In this document: positions 51,101 through 60,700 of the stretch, in pieces | How the letters are laid out: the number at the start of each line of letters is the position of its first letter | Position numbering within the stretch: the first letter of the stretch is position 1 | NCBI GenBank assembly: GCA_026874595.1 | Contig: CM049307.1 | Coordinates: 64,226,870 to 64,290,869 of the forward strand | Length of the DNA: 64,000 bases | Origin: Sipunculus nudus | Taxonomy: Eukaryota > Annelida > Sipuncula > Golfingiida > Sipunculidae | Reading direction: 5' to 3' | Notes under the pieces: model-generated | Seen by the model: the letters and a program-made list of their open reading frames with translations, nothing else | What the model was told of the DNA's origin: nothing | Database searches by the model: none | Program-made: the position numbers and the translations under genes

Positions 51101-54100
51101 ATTGTCTTTATTAAGACTGCTTGATTTCAGGCATTAAATGTATGGGGCCAGGAATAATACAGAAGTCCTTTCCTGTGATTGAGACCAAGGAGATTACAGA
51201 CTGGAGTATCAAGTGAGAGTCTGGCCGTGTCGAATGTTGCTGATGGGGGGTCATAAAACTCCCTGCTCAAAGGCACACAGAGATGTGGCTGATAAGCCTG
51301 GCGCTAATTGATACCGAGAGATCCCCCTTCAGCTTGACTTCGGAACATCTCGGTAATTCCCAGCTGCGGTAAACATGGGCGATAATGCGAGAACAACGCC
51401 GTCAGTGACTGAGCGGGCGATGGCTCACTGTTATCCATCAAAATGAAAGTCATCTGGTCATAAACGTTAAAATATTTAGTTATCAAGGGAATACTATAAT
51501 AAAAGGCTAATTATTAACATGTCAGAAGTATGGGGACTGATGTAAATTTTAATAATTCTGAAGTTTTTCAGGGAAAGAAAGGTTTACTTTTACCAGTCGT
51601 CCGTCATGAGTCACAGTAGAAGTTGATGCAGAGTGACAGCATCTATCCCAAAATCCATCCAGTGATTCTTCAACACAAGACCTCTCTAGATATATTTGTA
51701 ACACATAATTCTTGACAAAACAAACCATTTGCACATTAATAATTCCGGTCAATGTTATTCCAGTGATTTACTGCTCAGTTACTGGATATATTGCTGTCTG
51801 CTTCAGCGAGCTACAGCGGACAGCGAAAGTAACATCTAACAAACTCGCTTTATCAAAGGCCGTGCCGCCGCTGCGTCTGATACCACGGCACAATAGGTGC
51901 ACAAAAGAGGGCTTATCAGGTCTTAATTGCAATTAGCGCACAACTGACACTCAAGGCTTCTGACAGTTGATACTCCAGTCTGTAATCTCCTTGTTAAGAC
52001 ATCAGAAAGAATCTCAAAGGTTCCGGTGAGCTTTTGTAACATTGTGTTCTTGAGGCGCCGGCAGGGATTTTACCAGGGACCTTCAGTCCCATAACCCAAC
52101 GCTGTACTATCCTTGACAAACAGAAAACTCGTGTAAACTTAGGTGTTTGGTTGCATATTTATGGAGGGTGGACAGTCACTATATGCAAAGTGCCCTTTGC
52201 AAAAACTCTGGCTGTCTGACTTGCCATTAGATGTTCTTGTTGAATGTTATTGGATTATTTTGGCAGGTACCCCAAATGATATAAGCAAGTGGATATAACT
52301 AAAATGAACAGCCTTTGTCCTCTGGGATTGCAGTTTTCTGGCCTATTTTAACAAAAGGTTCAGGGGATTATCTTCATTTAACAGACATTGAATATCAGAA
52401 TAGGCCACTTTAAGTGATAGTTATTAAGTGTGAGAAAATATTGTGATTTTATATTACATCTTCATTCTTTTCATAAAACTTCACAGTACAGGCTCCATGT
52501 TTAATGATTTCCATGCTGTTTGTATGATGATATTATGTGTTGACATCCATGCTCAGTGTATAACATTATAATATGCTGATATCTATTGTGTTGTAGGTTT
52601 ATGTGTATTATGTCCAAACAGCAACAACTCCTTGTTAGCTTTCCCGGGAAGGAAGGTGGGCCATGTACAGATAGTGGACCTTGCTAACACAGAAAAGCCA
52701 CCGTTAGACATTGCTGCGCATGAAGCAATGCTATGTTGTATATCGCTAAACCTGCAGGGTACAAGACTAGCCACAGCGTCTGAAAAGGTGAGAATGCGGA
52801 AACAGTCAAAGGAAATTATCGACAATACGTCATTTTTACCAGTTTCATTTCTTTATATCATGTTCCTATTTAGCTCTTTGACAGTTGAAAGTATTTTATT
52901 TTAGAATCTTGGTTCAGCCAGGTTGTTATTGTGTGTGGATTATTTACACATTTCTAACAGCTTAACCTTAATATAATTCAAGACCATGTAAGTATATACA
53001 GTCATAATATTAAAGTTGAGTTAATTTTTCCTCTGAAGATTATAAAAACAGGGTCTGAAACTCATTGTTGCTGTTGTTACAGTATTTTAATTCTGTGTCA
53101 CTAAATAAGAACAATGTAACGGTCTGTATAGGATCTCATAAAAAAACTGACACAAAATGAGAAAACTGCAAGTGAATGATACAAAAATCTTTATGTATGA
53201 ATGATAACTGCTGTTGGTACAATCCTGCTGTACATTTTGTTTTTTAGGGCACTTTGATACGGGTGTTTGACACAGCAAGTGGTTCTCAGTTACAGGAGCT
53301 CAGGAGAGGTGCTAATAATGCTGTTATATACTGGTCAGTGACACACTCTCATGGTCAAATTACTCACTTGATAAGACCTCTTGTTCAGTTTTAAATCATA
53401 TATTCACTTGTTCAGACCAGTGTTGCCCCAGATGAGAGTAGGGATAGTTTATCACAGCTCTGAGTATTATGCTGAAGCACATTAACTGCCAGTATAGTTC
53501 ACTTATTCATATGTCTATCAGAAACCTGCACTCTAAGGAATGCAAACCCCTGCAAATGGGTCGTCCCTGTTGTGGGTTGTTCCCAAAACCATTTTGCATT
53601 CACTTGTTATGCCCATATTCCCTAGTTCATTAGTGCTTAAGTGACTGTACATTTGTTAATATTCCTTAATGACGTTCCTGAATGCAGATCATGTTCTGGA
53701 TCCACACCAAAATCTAACCCATTCTTCAATGCATTGAAAATTTAATGAGATTTGATGGAGTTGTGTTGTGAAAAAAGTCAGAGACACATACAAACCTGAC
53801 TCCTCCTGGTGAAGAGTTTCATTCTCAGTAGTCCGACCTGCAGTACATTTTGTAATTTGCTGGTATTTTTTTTTACTGTATAGCTGTATATTTTGCAGAA
53901 CTATTAATCTAAGAAATGTATTACAGTACATTAAAGTTGTTGTGAAGTAAGATGACCCCTTATAGCTCAGTCAAGACAGTTATTCTATATTTTCTGTTGT
54001 GTCAAGCTGTAAATTACTTTTTAGTCACAGTCGAAATTCAGAGTAAGCTGCCTGGTATGAAAAGTGCCTATGTACACAGTTGACATTAGATTTTGTTATT

Positions 54101-57100
54101 TATGCTTTCACGCTGAGGATTGCATATTTTTGTCCAGCTGGGAAAGTGTGAGTCATTCTAAAACCTCTCATGTTTACTATTAGTAATTCAGACTTTTTGT
54201 TAAATTACTTAGCTGGTATTGTTGTTATTCATAAATATGTCTTTCCTCAGCATCAGTTTCAACCAGGATTCCACGTTGCTCTGTGTATCCAGTGACCATG
54301 GAACAGTTCATATTTTTGCTGTGGATGATCAGAAGAAAAATAAACAGTCCAGGTCAGTTCATTAAGTTTGAAAAAATAAAAACAATTCATGATGGTTTAT
54401 TAAGATCAAAAGTAAATAATCAAGGTCAGTGTATTTAGATGGAAAGTAAACAGTCCAGGTCAGTTCAGTTTATTAAGATTGAAATTAAAAGTCCAGGTCA
54501 GTTCATTAAGACTGAAAATAAACAGGCCAGGTCAGTTTATAATATTGTAAATGAACTATCCACGCCAGTTGATTAAGATGAAAAAAAAACTGTCAAGGCC
54601 AGTTCAGTTTATAAATCTTGAAAATAAATAGACCAGGTCAGTTTCTTAAGATTGAAAATAACAGTCCAGGTCTATTAATTTTATCAATGAGAATTGTCTC
54701 CATCAATATGTCAACCAAGTTCAAACATTTGTGTCCTTGACCCTGGTAGCCTGGGCCTTGTCAGGTGTTAGTATATGCTTCTGAAGAAGGGGGCCTGTTT
54801 TAGAATGTGGTATGCTTTAATTGTCTTGGGATATTATGGCATCTCCAGTGCTAAGAAATTTCTAGTTAATTGCATTTAAAAGATATTAATAGTCCAGGTC
54901 AGTTTATTAAGATAGAAAATAAAGGCATATTTTCTCTCTTTAATAGTACAGGTCTCAAAACTCCAAGTCAGTAGACTGTGACAATTTGCATGCAGTGGTA
55001 ATGACACCCTGCCACATAACAAGCTGTACCTTAATAAATAAAGATTGTGTTATCTGCTGTACTTTGCCCAAGTAACTTTCATCGATTATTAAAAAAGAGG
55101 CCTTTTGTTCATTTCAGCCTAGCATCAGCCAGCTTCCTGCCAAAATATTTCAGTTCCAAGTGGAGTTTTTCCAAGTTCCAGGTGCCCGGTAATTCCCAGT
55201 GTATCTGTGCCTTTGGTTCGCAGTCCCCACCTGATGTGAATTCTGTGATAGGTAAGTAGCTGGGTGGATTACCTGTTCTTTATTGGTGTTCTTAACAGAT
55301 GAGCACCTGTTCCATGTTTAGCTCAGCTGACTGAAAAATAACAGAGATATAATGATGGGTCTTTGTCCATCGGCCGTCCATCAGTAGGGCAGAAGTTGTA
55401 AGTGTAAGGGCTAGGATCATGAAACTCTGTATTATCAGAGATTCTATAAGGATCACCTTGGAAACCTGAATTGAGTTCTCTGTGGCCTATATTCTGTGAG
55501 TTACAAGGTGTGTTTCAGCATACCAGAAATAATATAAATACATACAAATGGCCTGATGTTTCAAGTTAGCCATGATCAGTTGTTCCTGAAATCAGGTTGC
55601 CAGAAGATCTTGGATAGCTTTTTCTTGTACTGAAGACCAGTAATGCCACCTGTGATCCTGAAAATTTGTGCTTATACCACAGTTACTGCCACAAATATGT
55701 GTATTATAAGCTTTTTTAGCTCAGCTGACTTTCAGTCATGCTGAGCTATAGCGATCACTTTTAGTCCGTCATCCGTCTGTCCGTCTGTCTGTCCGTTAAC
55801 CAGGCACAAATCGTAACAGCTGGACCTAGAATCTTGTAACTTGACATTCTGAGAGGTCCATGAAAAATATCCTTGGAATCAGAAATTAGGTCTCTGTTAC
55901 CCATATCCTTCGAGCTATGGGGCCCCAAAGTACCCCCCAGAGTAGTGAAAAATTTCATACAAAAACTTCAATATTTCATTAACTACATCAGTGATGGTCA
56001 TGATTTTTGGCATGCATATTGATCATGAAATGTTCCATCAGTTCCTGCAGACTGGTGGCGCCACCTGTATTTTTCGATTTTTTACGAATTTTTTTCTCTA
56101 TTTTTGAGACCTTTAAAAATGTGGACATCTGTTAACAGGGCACAAATCGTAAAGACTGGACCTAGAATCTTGTTACTTGACATTCTGAGAGACCTATGAA
56201 AAGTCTCCATGGAAACCAGAAATTAGGTCTCTGTTACCCATATCCTTTGAGCTATGGGGCCCCAAGTACCCCCCAGAATAATGAAAAATTTCATGCAAAA
56301 ACTTCAATATCTCATTAACTACATCACTGATGGTCATGATTATTGGCATACATATTGATCATGGGATGTTTCATCAGTTTCTACAGACTGGTGGTGCCAC
56401 CTGTATTTTTCACATTTTTACAATTTTTTTCATGCAAAAACTTCAATATCTCATTAACTACATCACTGATGGTCATGATTATTGGCATACATATTGATCA
56501 TGAGATGTTTCATCAGTTTCTGCAGACTGGTGGCGCCACCTATATTTTTAGATTTTTTATGAATTTTTTTCTTTATTTTTGAGACCTTTAAAGATATGAA
56601 CATCTGTTAAAAGGGCACAAATCATAACAACTGGACATAGAATCTTTATTCTTTCACACAGGGAGATCCATGAAAAATCTCCATGGAAACCTGAAATTAG
56701 GTCTCTGTTACCCATATCCATAAAGTTGTATGGCTCCAAAATACCCCCCAGAATAATGAAAAATTTGATACAAAAACTCCAGTATCTCAATAACTACAAC
56801 ACTGATGCTCATGATTTTTGGCATACATATTGATCATGACATGTTCCATCAGTTTCAGCAGACTGGTGGAGCCACCTGTATTTTTTTTTATGGGGCTTCA
56901 GCTGAATGGTTATATACTACCATTCAGATGATAAAATTTCCTTTTGCAATTCTCTTCCCAGTCAGCTGAGTGTCATGACCCATGGGTGACTTGTTTTTTA
57001 TTTGCATCTGTTTCACAAGACATCTTTTGATCCTGAATCATCCTTTTTCAGCCAACCCGAATTGAAAGCATATCACATAAAACACTACACCTTTGAGTTA

Positions 57101-57525
57101 TGCATGGGGTGGGGGACTATTTGTTCCTCTGGGCCCTTGTTTCATCTTTAGTTTTGGTGATATATTAACGTTATACATATTCTTAACTTGATGAAAATAA
57201 GCTAAGCTATTTATATGTTTATATTTAATATAGTCTCATATTGAAGAAAGGATATATTTTATAATGCGTTTCTTGTATAATGTCTTTTAATAAATGTTAG
57301 AAGGCAGCTGAATATAAAAAGTACCAGGAAATTAAACATTATCTTAGAATGATCATTATATCTGTTGATTACATTTTTACTGCTTACTTATTTTCACAAC
57401 CCACATATTTGTTTGTAGTAGTATGTGCAGATGGGAGCTACTACAAGTTCCAGTTCAGCGCCAAGGGAGAGTGCACAAGAGACCGTTATGAACGCTTCCT
57501 CGAGCTGTCTGATGACAAGGTGTAG
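27067..57525 (+). CDS. WDR45B: WIPI3/WDR45B-like PROPPIN gene, 10 coding exons
   Basis: Seven-bladed beta-propeller that binds PI3P/PI(3,5)P2 and acts in autophagosome formation. Exons: 27067-27139, 33933-34007, 36257-36358, 50285-50372, 50824-50918, 52597-52787, 53248-53333, 54251-54352, 55118-55251, 57419-57525. They total 1053 nt, 350 residues plus TAG, close to the 344 aa of human WDR45B (from memory). All introns are GT-AG and phases match. Diagnostic features: [69 protein letters not shown], the phosphoinositide-binding LRRG motif in exon 7 and [11 protein letters not shown]. Similarity to WDR45B is stronger than to WDR45 or WIPI1/2. No disabling change seen. Intron 3 is almost wholly a 12.9 kb minisatellite built from the exon 3 donor. 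Confidence 0.94.
27140..33932 (+). other. WDR45B-like intron 1: no coding signal, several repeats
   Basis: 6.8 kb intron. Contains GGGAATTCC-rich blocks at 29570-29720 and 30830-30945 flanking AT-rich CAAATA-type simple sequence (30130-30590), poly-G at 30996-31007, a poly-C tract at 31611-31635 and the dispersed repeat array at 31780-33250. No exon-like frame recognised. Confidence 0.6.
31780..33250. repeat. ~280-bp tandem repeat with GGTGGCGCCACC palindromes
   Basis: About four to five copies with a 279/280-bp period (for example the box preceding ACATTCACGTTTACGCTGCA at 32231, 32510 and 32790). Each copy is two related half-units, each holding a perfect 12-bp palindrome GGTGGCGCCACC, plus a CTCATATCTC(A/G)GGAACCG segment. 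Open frames through it repeat identically and are a by-product of the repeat. Confidence 0.85.
33933..34007 (+). CDS. WDR45B: WDR45B-like exon 2
   Basis: 75 nt from TTTGCAG|GA to ACAAG|GTAGG, phase 1 both sides. Encodes [20 protein letters not shown] then KERQ, nearly identical to the equivalent vertebrate segment. Confidence 0.95.
34008..36256 (+). other. WDR45B-like intron 2: one MITE, otherwise no feature recognised
   Basis: 2.2 kb. 34080-34580 resembles dispersed repeats with GAGGTCAGAGGTCAC and GATGGATTTT blocks recurring three times. A MITE sits at 34727-34902. No exon signal seen. Confidence 0.5.
34727..34902. mobile_element. MITE, CAGTGAAACCCCAC terminal inverted repeats, TA duplication
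   Basis: 176 bp from CAGTGAAACCCCAC to GTGGGGTTCCACTG, flanked by TA on both sides (34725-34726, 34903-34904). Internal GTGGTCGCAATT/GTGGTCGTAATT blocks. Same family as 16972-17131. Confidence 0.75.
36257..36358 (+). CDS. WDR45B: WDR45B-like exon 3: source exon of the 59-bp array
   Basis: 102 nt from TTTACAG|TG to AACAAAG|GTAAGG, phase 1. Encodes [20 protein letters not shown] then [14 protein letters not shown]. The last ~20 exon bases (AAATACCCACCAAAC onwards) and the donor are the seed of the downstream array. Confidence 0.95.
36359..49260 (+). repeat. 12.9-kb, 59-bp minisatellite derived from the WDR45B-like exon 3 donor
   Basis: About 218 copies. Each has AAAAATAGCCACCAAACAAC (from the exon end), a GTAAGG, GTTAGG or GTAACG donor-like hexamer, then ATTCCACAGCAATACTACTA and GGCTGGTTATG (from the intron start). 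Some copies keep the exon form TACCCACC. Degenerate copies trail to about 49380. The array makes up 93% of intron 3. Near-identity across kilobases implies homogenisation. Larger internal duplications are reported separately. Reading through exon 3 into the array meets a stop at 36442. Confidence 0.97.
49381..50284 (+). other. Remainder of WDR45B-like intron 3: non-repetitive
   Basis: About 900 bp after the array. 49480-49800 is less AT-rich and unique in the window (two CCAATCA boxes at 49514 and 49577), possibly regulatory. No coding frame recognised. Confidence 0.4.
50285..50372 (+). CDS. WDR45B: WDR45B-like exon 4
   Basis: 88 nt from TTGACAG|TT to GATCG|GTAAGT, phase 2. Encodes [20 protein letters not shown] then VRGVRLRRD. 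Confidence 0.95.
50824..50918 (+). CDS. WDR45B: WDR45B-like exon 5
   Basis: 95 nt after a T-rich acceptor TTTTCAG|GA, ending CTAAAG|GTGAGC, phase 1. Encodes [20 protein letters not shown] and [11 protein letters not shown]. Confidence 0.95.
50919..52596 (+). other. WDR45B-like intron 5 with inverted-repeat-bounded element
   Basis: 1.68 kb. 51184-51996 is bounded by a ~27-bp inverted repeat (AAGGAGATTACAGACTGGAG...). Its interior is less AT-rich and shows TAATTGCAATTA at 51924-51935. No coding frame. Confidence 0.5.
52597..52787 (+). CDS. WDR45B: WDR45B-like exon 6
   Basis: 191 nt from TTGTAG|GT to GAAAAG|GTGAGA, ending phase 0. Encodes [38 protein letters not shown] and [14 protein letters not shown]. 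Confidence 0.95.
53248..53333 (+). CDS. WDR45B: WDR45B-like exon 7: LRRG phosphoinositide-binding motif
   Basis: 86 nt from TTTTAG|GGC to ATACTG|GTCAGT, phase 2. Encodes [20 protein letters not shown] then [12 protein letters not shown] is the PROPPIN motif whose Arg pair binds PI3P. Confidence 0.95.
54251..54352 (+). CDS. WDR45B: WDR45B-like exon 8: source exon of a diverged donor array
   Basis: 102 nt from CCTCAG|C to GTCCAG|GTCAGT, phase 2. Encodes [20 protein letters not shown] then [12 protein letters not shown]. Its 3' end AAATAAACAGTCCAG and the donor recur in the following intron. Confidence 0.94.
54330..54925 (+). repeat. Diverged ~35-bp repeat derived from the WDR45B-like exon 8 donor
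   Basis: Copies of AAATAAACAGTCCAGGTCAG followed by TTCATTAAGA(T)TGA, with AGGTCAG-type cores near 54351 (true donor), 54423, 54457, 54495, 54529, 54562, 54595, 54635 and 54668, and one separate copy near 54896. Units vary from 33 to 40 bp and are much more diverged than the other arrays. Confidence 0.85.
55118..55251 (+). CDS. WDR45B: WDR45B-like exon 9
   Basis: 134 nt from ATTTCAG|C to GTGATAG|GTAAGT, phase 1. Encodes [35 protein letters not shown] and a short PPDVNSVI segment slightly longer than in the human protein. Confidence 0.95.
55316..56990. repeat. Composite dispersed repeat, TTAGCTCAGCTGACT ends
   Basis: TTTAGCTCAGCTGACT at 55318 and 55716 and GTCAGCTGAGTG at 56960 look like inverted ends. 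Inside, a ~330-bp unit repeats: GGACCTAGAATCTTGT, TCTCTGTTACCCATATCC, ACCCCCCAGA, GTGATGGTCATGAT, then CAGACTGGTGGCGCCACCTG (intact or decayed at about 56051, 56388, 56527 and 56866). In WDR45B-like intron 9; non-coding. Confidence 0.7.
57419..57525 (+). CDS. WDR45B: WDR45B-like exon 10 (terminal)
   Basis: 107 nt after TTTGTAG|TA, ending DDKV and TAG at 57523-57525. Encodes [20 protein letters not shown] then [15 protein letters not shown], matching the conserved C-terminus. Confidence 0.95.
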
Positions 57526-60500
57526 CTTATAAAATGTTTTAAACAGTGATTTTAATAAGACTTAATTAGATACCACAAATAATCGAAAGTGTAAGTGATT
57601 ATGGTGTAGCCGCTCAACGCACATGCTCAAAGTTTTATCATGCACATTTATATATATACATACCTGAAGAAAAGCAGGACATAAATTAATACTTTCCCAT
57701 TGCAAATAACAGGGACTGCAGAAATTTGTTGAGAGTTAAATTTATAAGTGAAGGATACATTCTGAGACTTAAAGTGGTCTTAATTTGTAGGTGGTTTCAT
57801 TTGATGTATCAGTTATGATTCACGAAGGGTGTTCTTAATAGAGAGGTGGTTTTACTAGACAGGTGGTCTTTCAGACAGGTTCAACTGTACCTGCACCAGC
57901 AAATTTTGATTTTGCTGTTTATGCCACTTTTTAATTAATTTGAATATAAGTAACAAAGACACATTTATACACCAGGCAGGATATGACTATGAGTGACATA
58001 GCGCAGTTTATCCACATATACTCATTCCTGATGATGGTGAGAGTCTCGTCAGGGCGGTTGGAGCCGGTGAACCTGTTAATCTTACTCAGCAAGTTTGTGA
58101 TATCTCACCAATGAGGCACTGTGTACCTCTATTTTGTCCGTCTTTAATGAATTAAATACTCCCGGTAATAGGAGGTGACAGTCTGCTTAAATCTTTAATA
58201 ATTAAGTTCAATTTGCATTGATTAAGATACAACTGAGGTATCTTTATAATTTGCCTATTTTTATCATAGGCGTTAATATTATTCAAGAGAAGAAAATATA
58301 TAAATTCAGCTGAACTGCTTAATTTTTGCTTTCATGAACTAGAGAGTAATAATTTACTGTTGTCTTGAACAGTTCATTAATATTGTCTTTAGTCTTTATA
58401 TTGTACATTATCATACTTTGAGTTACATCTTAAAGTTTTTGTTTTGGATTTTGTTGTGATTGCAAAAAACATGCCGTGTCATGAAATGGACTACATAATA
58501 ATGTGGTGTTATAATGATTATTCCAGGTTTCATTTTTGTATCTTTAAATGTTAAGACATGTATACCTAATAAGTGGAATAAGTAGGTATGTTAATGCCTG
58601 TATGCCTAAGTGTAAACAGTGGTCACATTACATTCCTGATGATTTATTCCACTTGCCCACTGCTTGCAAAAACTACCTTAACTGTGTAGAACTGCCAGGG
58701 GCACCATAAGTTAAGATTTTCCTGCTGTAGACATTTAGGCAAGCCCTTTACAATTGATTACATGCAAAAAGTACAGTCCTTTCTTTGGACAATAAGAGTC
58801 AGCAGCTATCTCTCTGTTCAATCCATCAATCCTCCCAACAGACCTGATTATGTTAAGAATGGGCTAAGACCAGGGTTCTCAATTCCTTCAAACAGCAGCT
58901 GCAGTTTTTTAAAAGAGATTGCTGCCTGCAAAAAATAATGCAAAAAAAAACTATGGATTGATGCAAAACACGTTAAAAATTTGCAAATTTAAGCTTGTCA
59001 GTCACTCATTGTACCTCACTGTTATTTGTGTTAGTGGAGAACTCTGGAAGATAACTAGAACTCTACAGCCGCCGTATTCCTCAAATAAATTGTCACTAAC
59101 AGGATATATAAGAATGAATGAGAGGAAACTTGGTGATAACCTGCAGTTTCTGTCTGTCATTGGTCTGAAAATGCCTGGCTCTGTGCCTGGCAAACATGCT
59201 TGGCTCTGTGCCAGGCACCCTAGTAGCCTTATACAGAAATTTGGCCTTTGCAAGCAGTTGGTAAATAGAATGAGTTAGACAAATGTAACATGACCACTGT
59301 GTAATATGTTATATGTAAGTGTCTTTCTATAAGTCACAGCTTACTTTAGGCAAGTTTCATTTGTCTAGGTTGCATTGTGTCCTTTTTGTATTTTTTTAGT
59401 TGGATATGTTAGAGAGTCAGTGTAGGGACCACACGTTGTTGTAATGATTTGTTGATAATTGGGGATGAGATGTAAATGTATAAGTTGGAGGAGAGAGCAC
59501 AAAATTAAATGCACCAGGTCTGCATTTTGTGTTCATTTTGTGTTATTGTTACTGTACCAGTGACATTGTGAGTAGTAACTGGTAGTAACATTACAGCTGC
59601 CTGGTACCTGTTCATTTTGTATCATACCATTCCCAACAGACTAAATATGCAGAAACTGAACAGACTGAACATAAGTCAGACGCAAAGTTTTTTTTTTAGA
59701 TTCAGTAGAGTCGCCGAGTATTGCTAATTGGTACCAGTCACTGAAAACAATTATTTTTCATTTTGTCAAAGGTTAATTGTTTTTGACCAAGCATGAACAA
59801 ATAAGTAAAAAATCAAATCTGCAGTGTAAATTATGTTGATTTCTTTGGAGTTTTTGAAATGGTCAGTCATGAATATATTTGCAAAATTTGTTATGTTAAT
59901 ACCCAAGAATTAGATATTGCTTCTTGTGGGTAACATATTTAATAAGAAAAAAACAGTAGATCTTATCAGCAAGCATGCATAGTGCATAGCACAATGGTCT
60001 GCTGTGTTCTGGTATAATAAAATTTGTTACAGAGTTTGTCATATTAAATTGAATATAAACTAGAACTCCCTGTAAAACATAGGGTAGAAATTTTATATTA
60101 ATCTTTTGAAATATAGCAAAATATGATATTTCTTGTAAGTATAACAGACGCAAGACTGAAATGTCTATCATTGCCAGCAGGTGGCGCCGATGAAGTGGAA
60201 ACAGTCTGTTGTTTGACCTATATCATCTTTACATGCAATATCGCGTTCAGCTGTGGCTTGTGATACAAAGGTTTGATTGTAGTAATTACACAGTGCATGT
60301 TGTGTACAGAATGTATAAATATGTAAATAGTTGTATCCAAAGAATGTTTGTGTGTGAGTATTTTAAGGTAATAATGTGTTGATAAACCAACTTTTGTAAA
60401 ACATATCCTGTGTAGGAGCTTCATTTGCCCTGTTCACAAACAAATTCATTGAAGCATAGTTAAAATGAGCATAAAAATGTGATCCCACTGCAAATTTATT

Positions 60501-60700
60501 ATAAGCCTATGAAATTTTTATTGATTGTTTATAATTCCACATTATGCACAGGGGTTATGTTATTGTATGTAGTGTATTACATCGTTTATCCGGGATGATT
60601 ATACCCCTGTACCCTACTTGCTTACAGAAGTACAGTTTTAACTGCTGACATAGCAAGTAGTTTTGACTAATGTTTTAATCATTAACATTCTGTAATAAAG
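57526..60700 (+). other. WDR45B-like 3' UTR and downstream sequence
   Basis: No further coding exon. Candidate AATAAA signals at 59084-59089 and 60694-60699; which is used is unknown. 57775-57887 contains a MITE-like end (AGGTGGTCTTTCAGACAGGT then TCAACTGTA) of the CAGTG family. 57950-58180 is a unique, less AT-rich patch. Confidence 0.4.
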
